NCBI GenBank assembly: GCA_947624025.1
Contig: CANQIJ010000003.1
Location: 1-40,358, forward strand
Length of the DNA: 40,358 bases
Source of the DNA: an uncultured Lachnospiraceae bacterium
GTDB taxonomy: Bacteria > Bacillota > Clostridia > Lachnospirales > Lachnospiraceae
Reading direction: 5' to 3'
Shown here: piece by piece, positions 1 to 8,246 of the stretch
Layout of the letters: every line of letters starts with the position of its first letter
Position numbering within the stretch: the stretch's first letter is position 1
Made by a program: the position numbers and the translations under genes
The notes under the pieces: model-generated
The model's input: the letters and a program-made list of their open reading frames with translations, nothing else
Told to the model about the DNA's origin: nothing
Database searches by the model: none

Positions 1-99
1 GTCGTTTCTTTTCCGTTCTCTGAATCTTCTCTTGAATTTTCAGGGTTGCATTACTGTTCGTCTGTCAAGGTGCTGGAAAGCCGGCCCGCAAAGCGGCCG

Positions 100-207
100 C
101 CTCCCGTAAGGAGCCTGCCCCGCAGTCTCCCGTCCATTGCCTCTTACCCGTGTGGACGGATAAACACGCAACGTTAGTATGCTATCACAACCGCCGCCGC
201 CCGTCAA
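100..207 (-). promoter_or_regulatory. Strong sigma70-type promoter and leader, probably of an rRNA operon lying off the left edge
   Basis: Minus strand TTGACG (202-207), 17 nt, TAGCAT (179-184). It is followed by GC-rich stem-loops and a leader reading GCACCTTGACAGACGAACAGTAATGCAACCCTGAAAATTC...GAGAACGGAAAAGAAACGAC, which resembles Lachnospiraceae 16S leaders. The 16S gene itself is not in the window. Confidence 0.5.
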
Positions 208-267
208 GCCTTTTTTCTGCTTTTTTTAGAAATATTTTCCGGGCCTTCCTTTTCCGGCGGTGGAATT

Positions 268-1590
268 TTATTTTATCACCAGTTTTTCCTGTTTGTCAAT
301 ATGGGAATCGCATTTGTTTGATCGACCATCCGGCGGCGCGCCTCCGCAGGCCGTCCAGATATCCGCCGCCATCATCCCTGCAGAAAGAACCGTAACGCTC
401 AACGCTCTATAGCCATACCAATAGTTGAGATAAGTATGGTTCATCATAACACCCAACCAGATCAGGGGCAGCAATGCTACTATTATATATAGTCCATAAT
501 CAGGCAGCGCCCTTATGACGGTTCCGATCAGGCGGCCGCCCGTTTTTTGTCTCCGCCTGACCAATGCGGCAGCAAAGATACCCAGAGACAGGATAAACCA
601 CATCAGATAAACCTTATTTGACACCACAGACAGCGCCTTGCAGACGGATGTCCACGGCGTAGTCGCTGCCGGAGACCATTTTGTTTTCATCGAATCGCGT
701 TCCGCCAGAACATTTCGAAAGATACCCTTATCACAGCATACATAAGTCAGCACCCATTTGCTGCACCACATGGCCACATATCCGGCCAGCCAGGCCATAC
801 AGACGGCCGCAGTCCGCAATATCCTTTTGATCCGCAGACTTTTTCTGTTTTCCAGCAGATACAGCACCAATGGGAAGCCAAGCGTGATCAATGGATACGT
901 CAACAGATCGAAATAGCTGGTCAGCATACCCAGCGCCATAAAAAAATAAAGATACCATTCACTTTCCGGATCCCGTTTTACCGTCAGCAGAATAATACTG
1001 CCCGCCAGGGCAATGTAATATACCCACGAAAACTGAAGGGAAAGCGGCATTACCACCGGATTTAACAGCAGCACAGCCATCAATACAGGTATGGTGTAGA
1101 TTATCCCGTATTTTTGCATGATCAAAAACAAAAGCCATGTGACAAGGAAGGTCTGGGTAAGCAGAAAAAACAGTCTGATCTCGCTGACGTTCAGAAAAAA
1201 CAGCAGCGGCTTCAGGACAATGAGATAGCCGTGCCAGTAACGGGCATAACTGCATTCATAACGCAGAGACTCTTTAGATACTACATCGTTGGCATAATCA
1301 TTGAGTGACTGGGCCATATTGTCAGTTTGATACTCATACCGTTTATTATAAAGCGCATCCCGCAGCGCATTTCCGCTGCCCGGATGGATCGCCGTCGCGT
1401 ACATCAGCGTATCCGTATAATTATCCAGCTGACTGCTTTTCAGCCCATTCATCACCTGCGGATAGATCCCTTCATAATTGAAGACATCATCCGATTCGGC
1501 GACATGACTTTTCATTCTCGCAGTCGGAAGCATATACGCAAAAACCATGAGCATGAGGCATAAGGCCAATAGAGCCCCCCCCCACCACAA
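268..1590 (-). CDS. Polytopic membrane protein (possible GT-C/GtrII-like glycosyltransferase); 5' end frameshifted at a G9 tract, native start probably ATG at 1633
   Basis: 440-aa ORF with many hydrophobic segments. The annotated start is a TTG with weak RBS directly after an in-frame TAA. An upstream ATG (1633) with RBS GGGAGAAGG is one nucleotide out of frame across the G tract. Confidence 0.7.
   Translation of the reverse strand: MWWGGALLALCLMLMVFAYMLPTARMKSHVAESDDVFNYEGIYPQVMNGLKSSQLDNYTDTLMYATAIHPGSGNALRDALYNKRYEYQTDNMAQSLNDYANDVVSKESLRYECSYARYWHGYLIVLKPLLFFLNVSEIRLFFLLTQTFLVTWLLFLIMQKYGIIYTIPVLMAVLLLNPVVMPLSLQFSWVYYIALAGSIILLTVKRDPESEWYLYFFMALGMLTSYFDLLTYPLITLGFPLVLYLLENRKSLRIKRILRTAAVCMAWLAGYVAMWCSKWVLTYVCCDKGIFRNVLAERDSMKTKWSPAATTPWTSVCKALSVVSNKVYLMWFILSLGIFAAALVRRRQKTGGRLIGTVIRALPDYGLYIIVALLPLIWLGVMMNHTYLNYWYGYRALSVTVLSAGMMAADIWTACGGAPPDGRSNKCDSHIDKQEKLVIK
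1575..1583 (-). repeat. Homopolymer tract C9 (G9 on the coding strand) near the 5' end of the membrane protein gene
   Basis: agagCCCCCCCCCaccac read directly. Confidence 0.95.
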
Positions 1591-1900
1591 ATGCTCTTAC
1601 AAGCAGTCTCATTCCCTGTTTCCCTTTTTGCATGATACCTTCTCCCTTCTGACAGCGTTATCCCGGATCACGTTCCTAATATAGCACAATCCGATCATCT
1701 TGCCTAGAAGAAACCTTTTTTCCGCTTCCATGACAGTCCGCCCACGGCCGGACCCAAACGGCAGGACACAAAATATTCTTATTTCAAACACAATTTGCAC
1801 TTAAATGACAGATATGATGTACGTCAGGTGCGCAGCCGCGAACCGACCGTACGCGCACAGCGCCCTGACTCTGATACTGAAAGGAGGAGAGCATGGAGAT

Positions 1901-2572
1901 ATGACTTACCGTCATGAATGGAAGCATGAGATCAGCCTGTCGGATATGATCACGCTCCGGCACAGGCTCCAGGCTGTTGCACAGGCCGACGAGCATACGA
2001 CAGGCGGCACATACAAAATACGCAGCCTGTATTTTGACGATCCGTCCGACCGGGTCCTGCGCGAGAAGTTAGACGGTATCAGCAGACGCGAAAAATTCCG
2101 CATCAGATACTATAACGATGATACCTCTCTGATCCATTTGGAAAAGAAAAGCAAATTCGGGAGCTTAAGCGCCAAGGAAAGCGCTCTGATCACCGCCGGG
2201 GAGGCGCAGGCGATCCTCGACAATGATCTGCCCTGGATGGCTGGTTCCCGCGAACCTCTTGTGCGGGAGCTTTATTATAAGATGACAGTCCGGCAGCTTC
2301 GGCCGAAGACGATCGTAGATTATATCAGGGAGCCTTACATATTTCCGGCGGGCAATGTCCGTGTCACCATAGATCACGATATACGCACGGGTCTTTTGTG
2401 CACCGATCTTCTGGATCCCGAATGCGTTACCGTGCCCGCCGCCGGCCCCACGATCATCCTGGAAGTAAAATGGGATGATTATCTGCCCGACATCATCCGG
2501 TCCGCCGTACAGCTGGACGGCATACGGGCATCTGCCTTTTCCAAGTATGCGGCATGCCGCAGATACGGATGA
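1901..2572 (+). CDS. VTC domain-containing (polyphosphate polymerase-like) protein
   Basis: RHEWKHEISLSDM...KIRSLYFDD...REKFRIRYYND...IHLEKKSK...VRVTIDHDIRTG...ILEVKWDDYLPD matches the CYTH/VTC pattern. Start chosen at ATG 1901 after AAAGGAGGAGAGC. Confidence 0.85.
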   Translation: MTYRHEWKHEISLSDMITLRHRLQAVAQADEHTTGGTYKIRSLYFDDPSDRVLREKLDGISRREKFRIRYYNDDTSLIHLEKKSKFGSLSAKESALITAGEAQAILDNDLPWMAGSREPLVRELYYKMTVRQLRPKTIVDYIREPYIFPAGNVRVTIDHDIRTGLLCTDLLDPECVTVPAAGPTIILEVKWDDYLPDIIRSAVQLDGIRASAFSKYAACRRYG

Positions 2573-2678
2573 CGGCCCTTTGAACAAGTATAAAATAAAG
2601 CCCCCGGTTTCATAGGAAGAAAGCGGTGTGTTTATAAAAAATCACTGTAAAACAGATCAATAGTAAAGGAGAGAGCCC

Positions 2679-3350
2679 ATGACTTTCAATGACATCTTTA
2701 AATCCAGTTTCTTAGAAAACGTTACAAGCGTCAGTATTTTTGATATGCTGCTCGCGCTGATACTCGCTTTTGCGATCGGCATGTTCATTTTTCTTGTCTA
2801 CAAGAAAACTTACTCGGGCGTGATGTACTCTTCCAGCTTCGGCGTAACGCTTGTGGCGCTTACCATGATCACGACGCTCGTTATCCTGGCCGTTACATCC
2901 AATGTCGTTCTTTCCCTGGGTATGGTCGGCGCGCTGTCCATCGTCCGTTTCCGCGCCGCGATCAAGGAACCGCTTGAGATCGCCTATCTGTTCTGGTCTA
3001 TCGCCGTTGGCATCGTACTGGCCGCCGGACTGATACCTCTGGCTGTGATCGGCAGCGTACTGATCGGCGTATTTCTGCTTATCTTTGTCAACCGCAGATC
3101 CCATGTCAATCCCTACATCGTCGTGATCGGCTGCACGGATCATGACAGTGAACAGCGCGCGGTGGAGTATGTGGAGAAGCAGGTAAACCGTTTTGTCATT
3201 AAGAGCAAAACGGTCAGGAAGGATCTGATCGAGCTGAATGCAGAGATCAGGATGAAGGACGACAATACTGATTTTATCAATACGCTCGCCGGTATGGATG
3301 GAATCAAAAACGCGGTTTTGGTCAGCTACAACGGCGATTATATGGGGTGA
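2679..3350 (+). CDS. DUF4956-type membrane protein
   Basis: Four hydrophobic segments, core GMVGALSIVRFRAAIKEPLEIAYLFWSIAVGI; RBS AAAGGAGAGAG; in operon with VTC and CotH. Confidence 0.8.
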   Translation: MTFNDIFKSSFLENVTSVSIFDMLLALILAFAIGMFIFLVYKKTYSGVMYSSSFGVTLVALTMITTLVILAVTSNVVLSLGMVGALSIVRFRAAIKEPLEIAYLFWSIAVGIVLAAGLIPLAVIGSVLIGVFLLIFVNRRSHVNPYIVVIGCTDHDSEQRAVEYVEKQVNRFVIKSKTVRKDLIELNAEIRMKDDNTDFINTLAGMDGIKNAVLVSYNGDYMG

Positions 3351-3356
3351 TCTGTT

Positions 3357-5162
3357 ATGTCTGCGAGTAAATATATCGACCGTATCTGCTGTGTTGTCAT
3401 GGCGGCGGCGCTGATCCTGACCGTTATCTTTATGAACGGAGGGCTGCCCGGCATCCGGGCCGTAAGCTCGTCTGCCGGATATGCTTCCCGGCTGTTTGAT
3501 ACTTCCTGCGTACATACGATCAATATCGTAATGGACGACTGGGATTCTTTTATCGAAAGCTGCACCGATGAGGAATATGCCGACTGCACGGTGATCATTG
3601 ACAATGAAGCCTACCGCAATGTGGCTGTCCGCGCAAAGGGAAATACATCGCTCACCTCTGTGGAAGCCTATGGGAACAACCGCTACAGCTTTAAGATAGA
3701 ATTTGATCACTATGACGACGGCGGCAGCTACTACGGACTGGATAAGCTGTGCCTGAACAACATCATTCAGGACAATACTTATATGAAGGATTACCTCACC
3801 TATCAGCTCATGCGAAGCTTCGGCGCCGACGCGCCGTTATGCAGCTACAGCTATGTCACCGTAAACGGCGAGGACTGGGGATTATACCTTGCGGTCGAGG
3901 GCGTTGAGGAATCCTTTTTACAGAGAAGCTATGGCAGTAATTACGGGCAGCTCTACAAACCGGACAGCATGGATCTGGGCGGCGGCAGAGGCAACGGCCG
4001 CGATTTTGCCATGGAGGATCAGGCCGGAAACGTTTCCGGTCAGACCGGCGCAGAAGTCAAGGAGCCTGCTGCGCCGCCGGACGGCAGACCGGGCTGGGAC
4101 GATCAAAGCAGAGGCAAAGGAAGCAGCGATGTGTCGTTAATCTATACGGATGACGATTTTGACAGCTACTCCAACATATTTGACAACGCCAAGACCGACC
4201 TGTCGGATGCGGATAAAACCCGTCTGATCGAGGCCCTGAAGAAGCTGAATAACATGCAGGACATCGAGAATACCGTGGACGTAGAGGAAGTGCTCCGATA
4301 CTTCGTAGTGCATAACTTTGTACTGAACTTCGACAGCTATACCGGCAATATGATCCACAACTATTATCTGTATGAGAATGATGGGAAGCTCTCCATGATC
4401 CCCTGGGATTATAATCTCGCATTCGGGAGCTTTAACGGCCGGTCCGACGCGACAAGTCTTGTCAACTACCCCGTCGATACGCCTGTATCCGGCGGGACGA
4501 TAGAGTCCAGACCGATGCTCGCATGGATCTTTGCCGATGAAAAATATACCCGGCTGTATCACCGGTATTTTACCGAATTTATCAGCGAGTACTTCGACAG
4601 CGGCCGTGTCTCGGACATGATCGACTCCGTGAGGGATATGATAGCGCCTTATGTGGAGAGCGATCCAACCGCATTCTGCACTTATGAGGAATTTGAAAAC
4701 GGCGTATCCGCACTGAAAGAGTTCTGTGAACGCCGCGCCCAAAGCGTAAGCGGACAGCTTAGCGGCACGATCCCCTCCACCGCAGACGGACAGGCAGAAG
4801 ATCCCTCCTCGCTGGTAGACGGCGCCGATATTGCCGTCACCGACATGGGAAGCATGAACAAGGGTAATATGAGAGGCGGGGAATTCTCAGGGCCGAATGA
4901 ACAGCCCCGTGGTCAGGATATGGGAAAAATGGGCAGAAGGCCTCAAATGACCGAGCTGGTCAACGGAGGGGACGGGGCCCGGTGGCCCGGCGGACCGGGT
5001 GATCGGCAGGCGCAGGAGCCTGTGACCGGCTTTTCGGCTGCCAAAATACTGCTGCTCGGAGTATCCTGCGTCATTCTGGCGGCAGGCATCGCGGCCGCTC
5101 TGATCTTTAGCAGGAAAAAGCGTCTGCGCCACGCAGCCGGGTCTCACTCGTTCGGGCGGTAA
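3357..5162 (+). CDS. CotH kinase family protein, membrane-anchored
   Basis: N-terminal TM; VRAKGNTSL, YSFKIEFDHYDDG, YGLDKLCLNN, YVTVNGEDWGLYLAVEGV, NFDSYTGNMIHNYYLYE, IPWDYNLAFG motifs; Gly/Pro-rich linkers; C-terminal TM followed by basic residues. Confidence 0.85.
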   Translation: MSASKYIDRICCVVMAAALILTVIFMNGGLPGIRAVSSSAGYASRLFDTSCVHTINIVMDDWDSFIESCTDEEYADCTVIIDNEAYRNVAVRAKGNTSLTSVEAYGNNRYSFKIEFDHYDDGGSYYGLDKLCLNNIIQDNTYMKDYLTYQLMRSFGADAPLCSYSYVTVNGEDWGLYLAVEGVEESFLQRSYGSNYGQLYKPDSMDLGGGRGNGRDFAMEDQAGNVSGQTGAEVKEPAAPPDGRPGWDDQSRGKGSSDVSLIYTDDDFDSYSNIFDNAKTDLSDADKTRLIEALKKLNNMQDIENTVDVEEVLRYFVVHNFVLNFDSYTGNMIHNYYLYENDGKLSMIPWDYNLAFGSFNGRSDATSLVNYPVDTPVSGGTIESRPMLAWIFADEKYTRLYHRYFTEFISEYFDSGRVSDMIDSVRDMIAPYVESDPTAFCTYEEFENGVSALKEFCERRAQSVSGQLSGTIPSTADGQAEDPSSLVDGADIAVTDMGSMNKGNMRGGEFSGPNEQPRGQDMGKMGRRPQMTELVNGGDGARWPGGPGDRQAQEPVTGFSAAKILLLGVSCVILAAGIAAALIFSRKKRLRHAAGSHSFGR

Positions 5163-6004
5163 TAGAACCGCCCGGACAGCTCGTCCGTCCTGATCGCATT
5201 CACAAACGCATCCGCATCCGCCGCCCGGACGGCATTGATCACGGTCTTGCATTCCTGCCGGGAGACAACGGAATATACCATTTCCCTTTTATGCCGCTCA
5301 TAAGAGCCCTCGCCGTTCAAGATCGTAGCGCCGTGGCGGCTTACCCGGTTGATCACTTCACAGACCGCATCCGCATGATCCGTCACGATAAAAAGCGTCT
5401 GTTTCTGATATCTCGTGTAGAGCATATGAAGCATCTGGGTGGATGTATACTGAAAAATAATAGAATACAGCGCTTTGTCGAAGCCGAACAGCAGCCCCGC
5501 GATCATGATGATGACGATATTAAAAGCGAGGATAAAGTTCCAGGCATCCACGCCTTTTTTCTCAGACAAAAAGATAGAGATAAAATCCGTGCCGCCGGTG
5601 GTAGCGTTCATAGACAGGCACAGACTCGTTACAAACCCGTTAATGATGCCGCCGAAAATACTGATCAGAAGAATATCATAAGTGACCGCGATCTTGGGGA
5701 TCGCATCCGTCAGCACACTGGTCAGCACGATCATAAGGCAGGAATAGAGCGTAAATTTTTTACCGATAAAACGAAAACCGATATGTATGGGTACAATATT
5801 TAACAGCAGATTGATGAGCGTAAACGGGAACGTGATCTGCAGAAAGCTTTCAAAAACGCTCTGAATGAGTATCGTCAGACCTGTAACCCCTCCCGGATAC
5901 AGCCCGCCCGTGTTGACAAAGGTTTTGATATTCAGCGCCATCATCACGGATGCCAGGCAGATAACCAGGATCCGTTTTCCGTCCTTTTTCAGATCAAATG
6001 TCAT
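5144..6004 (-). CDS. YitT family membrane protein (DUF2179 C-terminal domain)
   Basis: NTGGLYPGGVTGLTILIQ, NATTGGTDFISIFLSEKKG, C-terminal TIVTDHADAVCEVINRVSRHGATILNGEGSY. Start chosen at MTFDLKKDGKR. Converges on cotH with a 19-nt overlap. Confidence 0.85.
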   Translation of the reverse strand: MTFDLKKDGKRILVICLASVMMALNIKTFVNTGGLYPGGVTGLTILIQSVFESFLQITFPFTLINLLLNIVPIHIGFRFIGKKFTLYSCLMIVLTSVLTDAIPKIAVTYDILLISIFGGIINGFVTSLCLSMNATTGGTDFISIFLSEKKGVDAWNFILAFNIVIIMIAGLLFGFDKALYSIIFQYTSTQMLHMLYTRYQKQTLFIVTDHADAVCEVINRVSRHGATILNGEGSYERHKREMVYSVVSRQECKTVINAVRAADADAFVNAIRTDELSGRFYYRPNE

Positions 6005-6069
6005 CGCGAGCCCTCCCTTTTGCATGGTTCCCGATCCGCGCCTTCTTTGTCGGACCGATGTATCCCCAT

Positions 6070-6110
6070 AAAAACTTTCAGATGGGAAATCTTGCGAGCC
6101 CCATCTGAAT
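6070..6110 (-). terminator. Rho-independent terminator of the DHH phosphoesterase transcript
   Basis: Minus strand TTCAGATGGG...CCCATCTGAA followed by AGTTTTT. Confidence 0.8.
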
Positions 6111-6139
6111 ATGCCGGTCATCTGCGTCTGTATTTTAAC

Positions 6140-7060
6140 TTATGCATTGGCGAGCGCACAGAGTTCGTCTAACATCTTCGGAAGCTCTGTCGCCATATTT
6201 TCATCGGTAAACTGGCATGTGCCGACCTTCTTATGTCCGCCGCCGCCGTACTTGAGCATCAGACTGCCCACATTGACGTCACTGGTCTTATTCAGGACGC
6301 TGTAGCCTACCGCCGCAGAACAGCCCAGACCGCCCTTGCCGTTGACGATCCATGCGGATATGTTCTGTTCGGGGTACATACTGTAGATCATGAAACGGTT
6401 GCCGGTATAGATAATATCCACGCCGCGCAGATCGGTTATGATCACGTTGCCTCTTATTTCCGTATGGGCCGTCACCATCTCTTTGAATTTTTCGGTCTGC
6501 TCATTGTATACCTCAATACGCTCCTTGACGTCGGGCAGATTTAAGATCTCCTCCGTTGTCATGGTGCGGCATGCGTCGATCAGCTTCTCCATAAGCTGAT
6601 AATTGGAAATGGTAAAATTGCGGAAACGTCCGAGCCCCGTTCTTGGGTCCATCAAAAAGCCTACCAGGATCCAGCCCTGCGGGTTCTGGATCTCATCTAT
6701 CGTAAGATTACCCGAATCCACCTTATCAACCGCTTCCATCATATCGTCAAACTGCGGGAATCTTTCTCTGCCGCCATAATATTCATAGATAATTCTGGCG
6801 CATGACGGGGTAATACGGCTCTCGCCCTTATATTTCCCCTGCAGCTGCAGTCTCTCATGCTCGCTGGAATGATGGTCAAACCAAAGTCCGCACCCTTCCA
6901 CATAAGGAACATTTGCCAGACAATCGTCTTCCGTGATCTCTATCAATCCGTCCTGCAGGTCCTTGGGATGCGCAAATTTCCAGTGATCAATAATTCCTGC
7001 CTCTTTTAACAGCGCTCCGCAGGCGAGTCCGTCAAAATCCGAACGTGTCACTAATCTCAT
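6140..7060 (-). CDS. DHH family phosphoesterase
   Basis: TRSDFDGLACGALL, WFDHHSSE, ...GGLGCSAAVGYSV...YGGGGHKKVGTCQF (DHH/DHHA1 motifs). Confidence 0.85.
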   Translation of the reverse strand: MRLVTRSDFDGLACGALLKEAGIIDHWKFAHPKDLQDGLIEITEDDCLANVPYVEGCGLWFDHHSSEHERLQLQGKYKGESRITPSCARIIYEYYGGRERFPQFDDMMEAVDKVDSGNLTIDEIQNPQGWILVGFLMDPRTGLGRFRNFTISNYQLMEKLIDACRTMTTEEILNLPDVKERIEVYNEQTEKFKEMVTAHTEIRGNVIITDLRGVDIIYTGNRFMIYSMYPEQNISAWIVNGKGGLGCSAAVGYSVLNKTSDVNVGSLMLKYGGGGHKKVGTCQFTDENMATELPKMLDELCALANA

Positions 7061-7085
7061 AACAATCCTCCATCTCTATAGCCGA

Positions 7086-7202
7086 TCAATCGTCTTCCCC
7101 GATATCCTGCGATGCCGCAATCGCGGAAACAACAGAGGACACCACCGCTATCACAACGGGAATAATAACAACGATCAATCCGCCGGCTAATAATAAAAAC
7201 AT
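7086..7202 (-). CDS. 38-aa hydrophobic peptide (single TM), not in the supplied ORF track
   Basis: ATG...TGA encodes MFLLLAGGLIVVIIPVVIAVVSSVVSAIAASQDIGEDD; RBS GGAGGGAG 5-6 nt upstream; sits 25 nt upstream of the DHH gene on the same strand. Confidence 0.65.
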   Translation of the reverse strand: MFLLLAGGLIVVIIPVVIAVVSSVVSAIAASQDIGEDD

Positions 7203-7283
7203 AATCTCCCTCCGTCCTTATAACCTAATATGTATATAAAACAAGATATATTCTATGAAATCATCCGGTTTCGGCTGATATTT

Positions 7284-7312
7284 ATTTTACACGCAAATCA
7301 GCCATATTGCAA
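7284..7312 (-). promoter_or_regulatory. Promoter for the 38-aa peptide / DHH transcript
   Basis: Minus strand TTGCAA (7307-7312), 17 nt, TAAAAT (7284-7289). Confidence 0.55.
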
Positions 7313-7353
7313 CAGATTCTCGTTTTCGGGCGAAAACAGCATGGATATGTATG

Positions 7354-7382
7354 AAAAAGAAGTGTCGGTCAACAACACTTCC
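7354..7382 (-). terminator. Terminator downstream of tRNA-Ser
   Basis: Minus strand AAGTGTTGTTGACCGACACTTCTTTTT. Confidence 0.7.
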
Positions 7383-7401
7383 TTTAGCGGGCAAATAAAA
7401 A

Positions 7402-7489
7402 CGGAGAAGGAGGGATTTGAACCCTCGCGCCGCGCAAGCGACCTACACCCTTAGCAGGGGCGCCTCTTCAGCCTCTTGAGTACTTCTCC
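7402..7489 (-). tRNA. tRNA-Ser(GCT)
   Basis: GGAGAAGTACTCAAGAGGCTGAAGAGGCGCCCCTGCTAAGGG...GAGGGTTCAAATCCCTCCTTCTCCG; long variable arm; GCT anticodon; CCA not encoded. Confidence 0.95.
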
Positions 7490-7641
7490 ACAGTCTGAAC
7501 CTATCCTCTACCAATATGAAACTTTATGCTTTACAACAACGCAAATGCTATTATACCGAAGCTCTTGTCATTTGTCAATGTCTTACCCGCAATTTCTCCG
7601 GCCGTTTCCCGCCAATTTTCGCGCTTATACGGCGCGGCGGA

Positions 7642-8193
7642 TCATTCGGTGCAATATTCCCGGATCGCCGTTTCATACAGATCGCTGCCCTCACAGTCGA
7701 TCACCACGATCACCGGAAAGTCCTTTACTTCCAGACGGCGGATCGCCTCCGTTCCCAGATCTTCATACGCCACGACCTCCGACTTGACAACAGCCTTGGA
7801 AAGAAGCGCTCCCGCGCCGCCCACCGCCGCAAAATAGACCGCGCCGTTCCTGACAATGGCGTCCTTTACCGCCGCAGAACGTCTGCCTTTTCCGATCATA
7901 CCGGTCAGTCCCATATCCAGAAGCCCCGGAGCATATCTATCCATACGGCTTGCGGTCGTGGGCCCGGCGGAGCCGATGGGTCTGCCCTCTCTCGCCGGGG
8001 AAGGACCCATATAATAAATAATATTATTTTTCATGGAGACCGGCAGTTCTCCGCCCTGATCCAACGTCTCCTGCATCCTCTTATGCGCCGCGTCTCTGGC
8101 GGTATAGATCGTTCCCGTCAGATATACATAATCTCCTGCGCGAAGTCCCGCTGCGATCTCCCCGGTCAGCGGCGTATGTATATGCTTTTCCAT
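7642..8193 (-). CDS. Fe-S-dependent (class I) fumarate hydratase, C-terminal/beta subunit
   Basis: HTPLTGEIAAGLRAGDYVYLTGTIYTARDAAHKRM, YMGPSPAREGRPIGSAGPTTASRMD. Confidence 0.93.
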   Translation of the reverse strand: MEKHIHTPLTGEIAAGLRAGDYVYLTGTIYTARDAAHKRMQETLDQGGELPVSMKNNIIYYMGPSPAREGRPIGSAGPTTASRMDRYAPGLLDMGLTGMIGKGRRSAAVKDAIVRNGAVYFAAVGGAGALLSKAVVKSEVVAYEDLGTEAIRRLEVKDFPVIVVIDCEGSDLYETAIREYCTE

Positions 8194-8246
8194 CGTAAGG
8201 AAATACTCCTTTCGCCTATGTCTTCACATCTTCGCAGGATCCCTGC

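Noticed and set aside
150-395. 81-aa plus-strand ORF near the left edge
   Set aside because: Overlaps the rRNA-type leader and the 3' end of the membrane-protein gene; no RBS or domain.
2712-3710. 332-aa minus-strand ORF opposite DUF4956/cotH
   Set aside because: Low-complexity His/Asp/Arg-rich antisense shadow of two well-supported coding genes; no recognisable domain.
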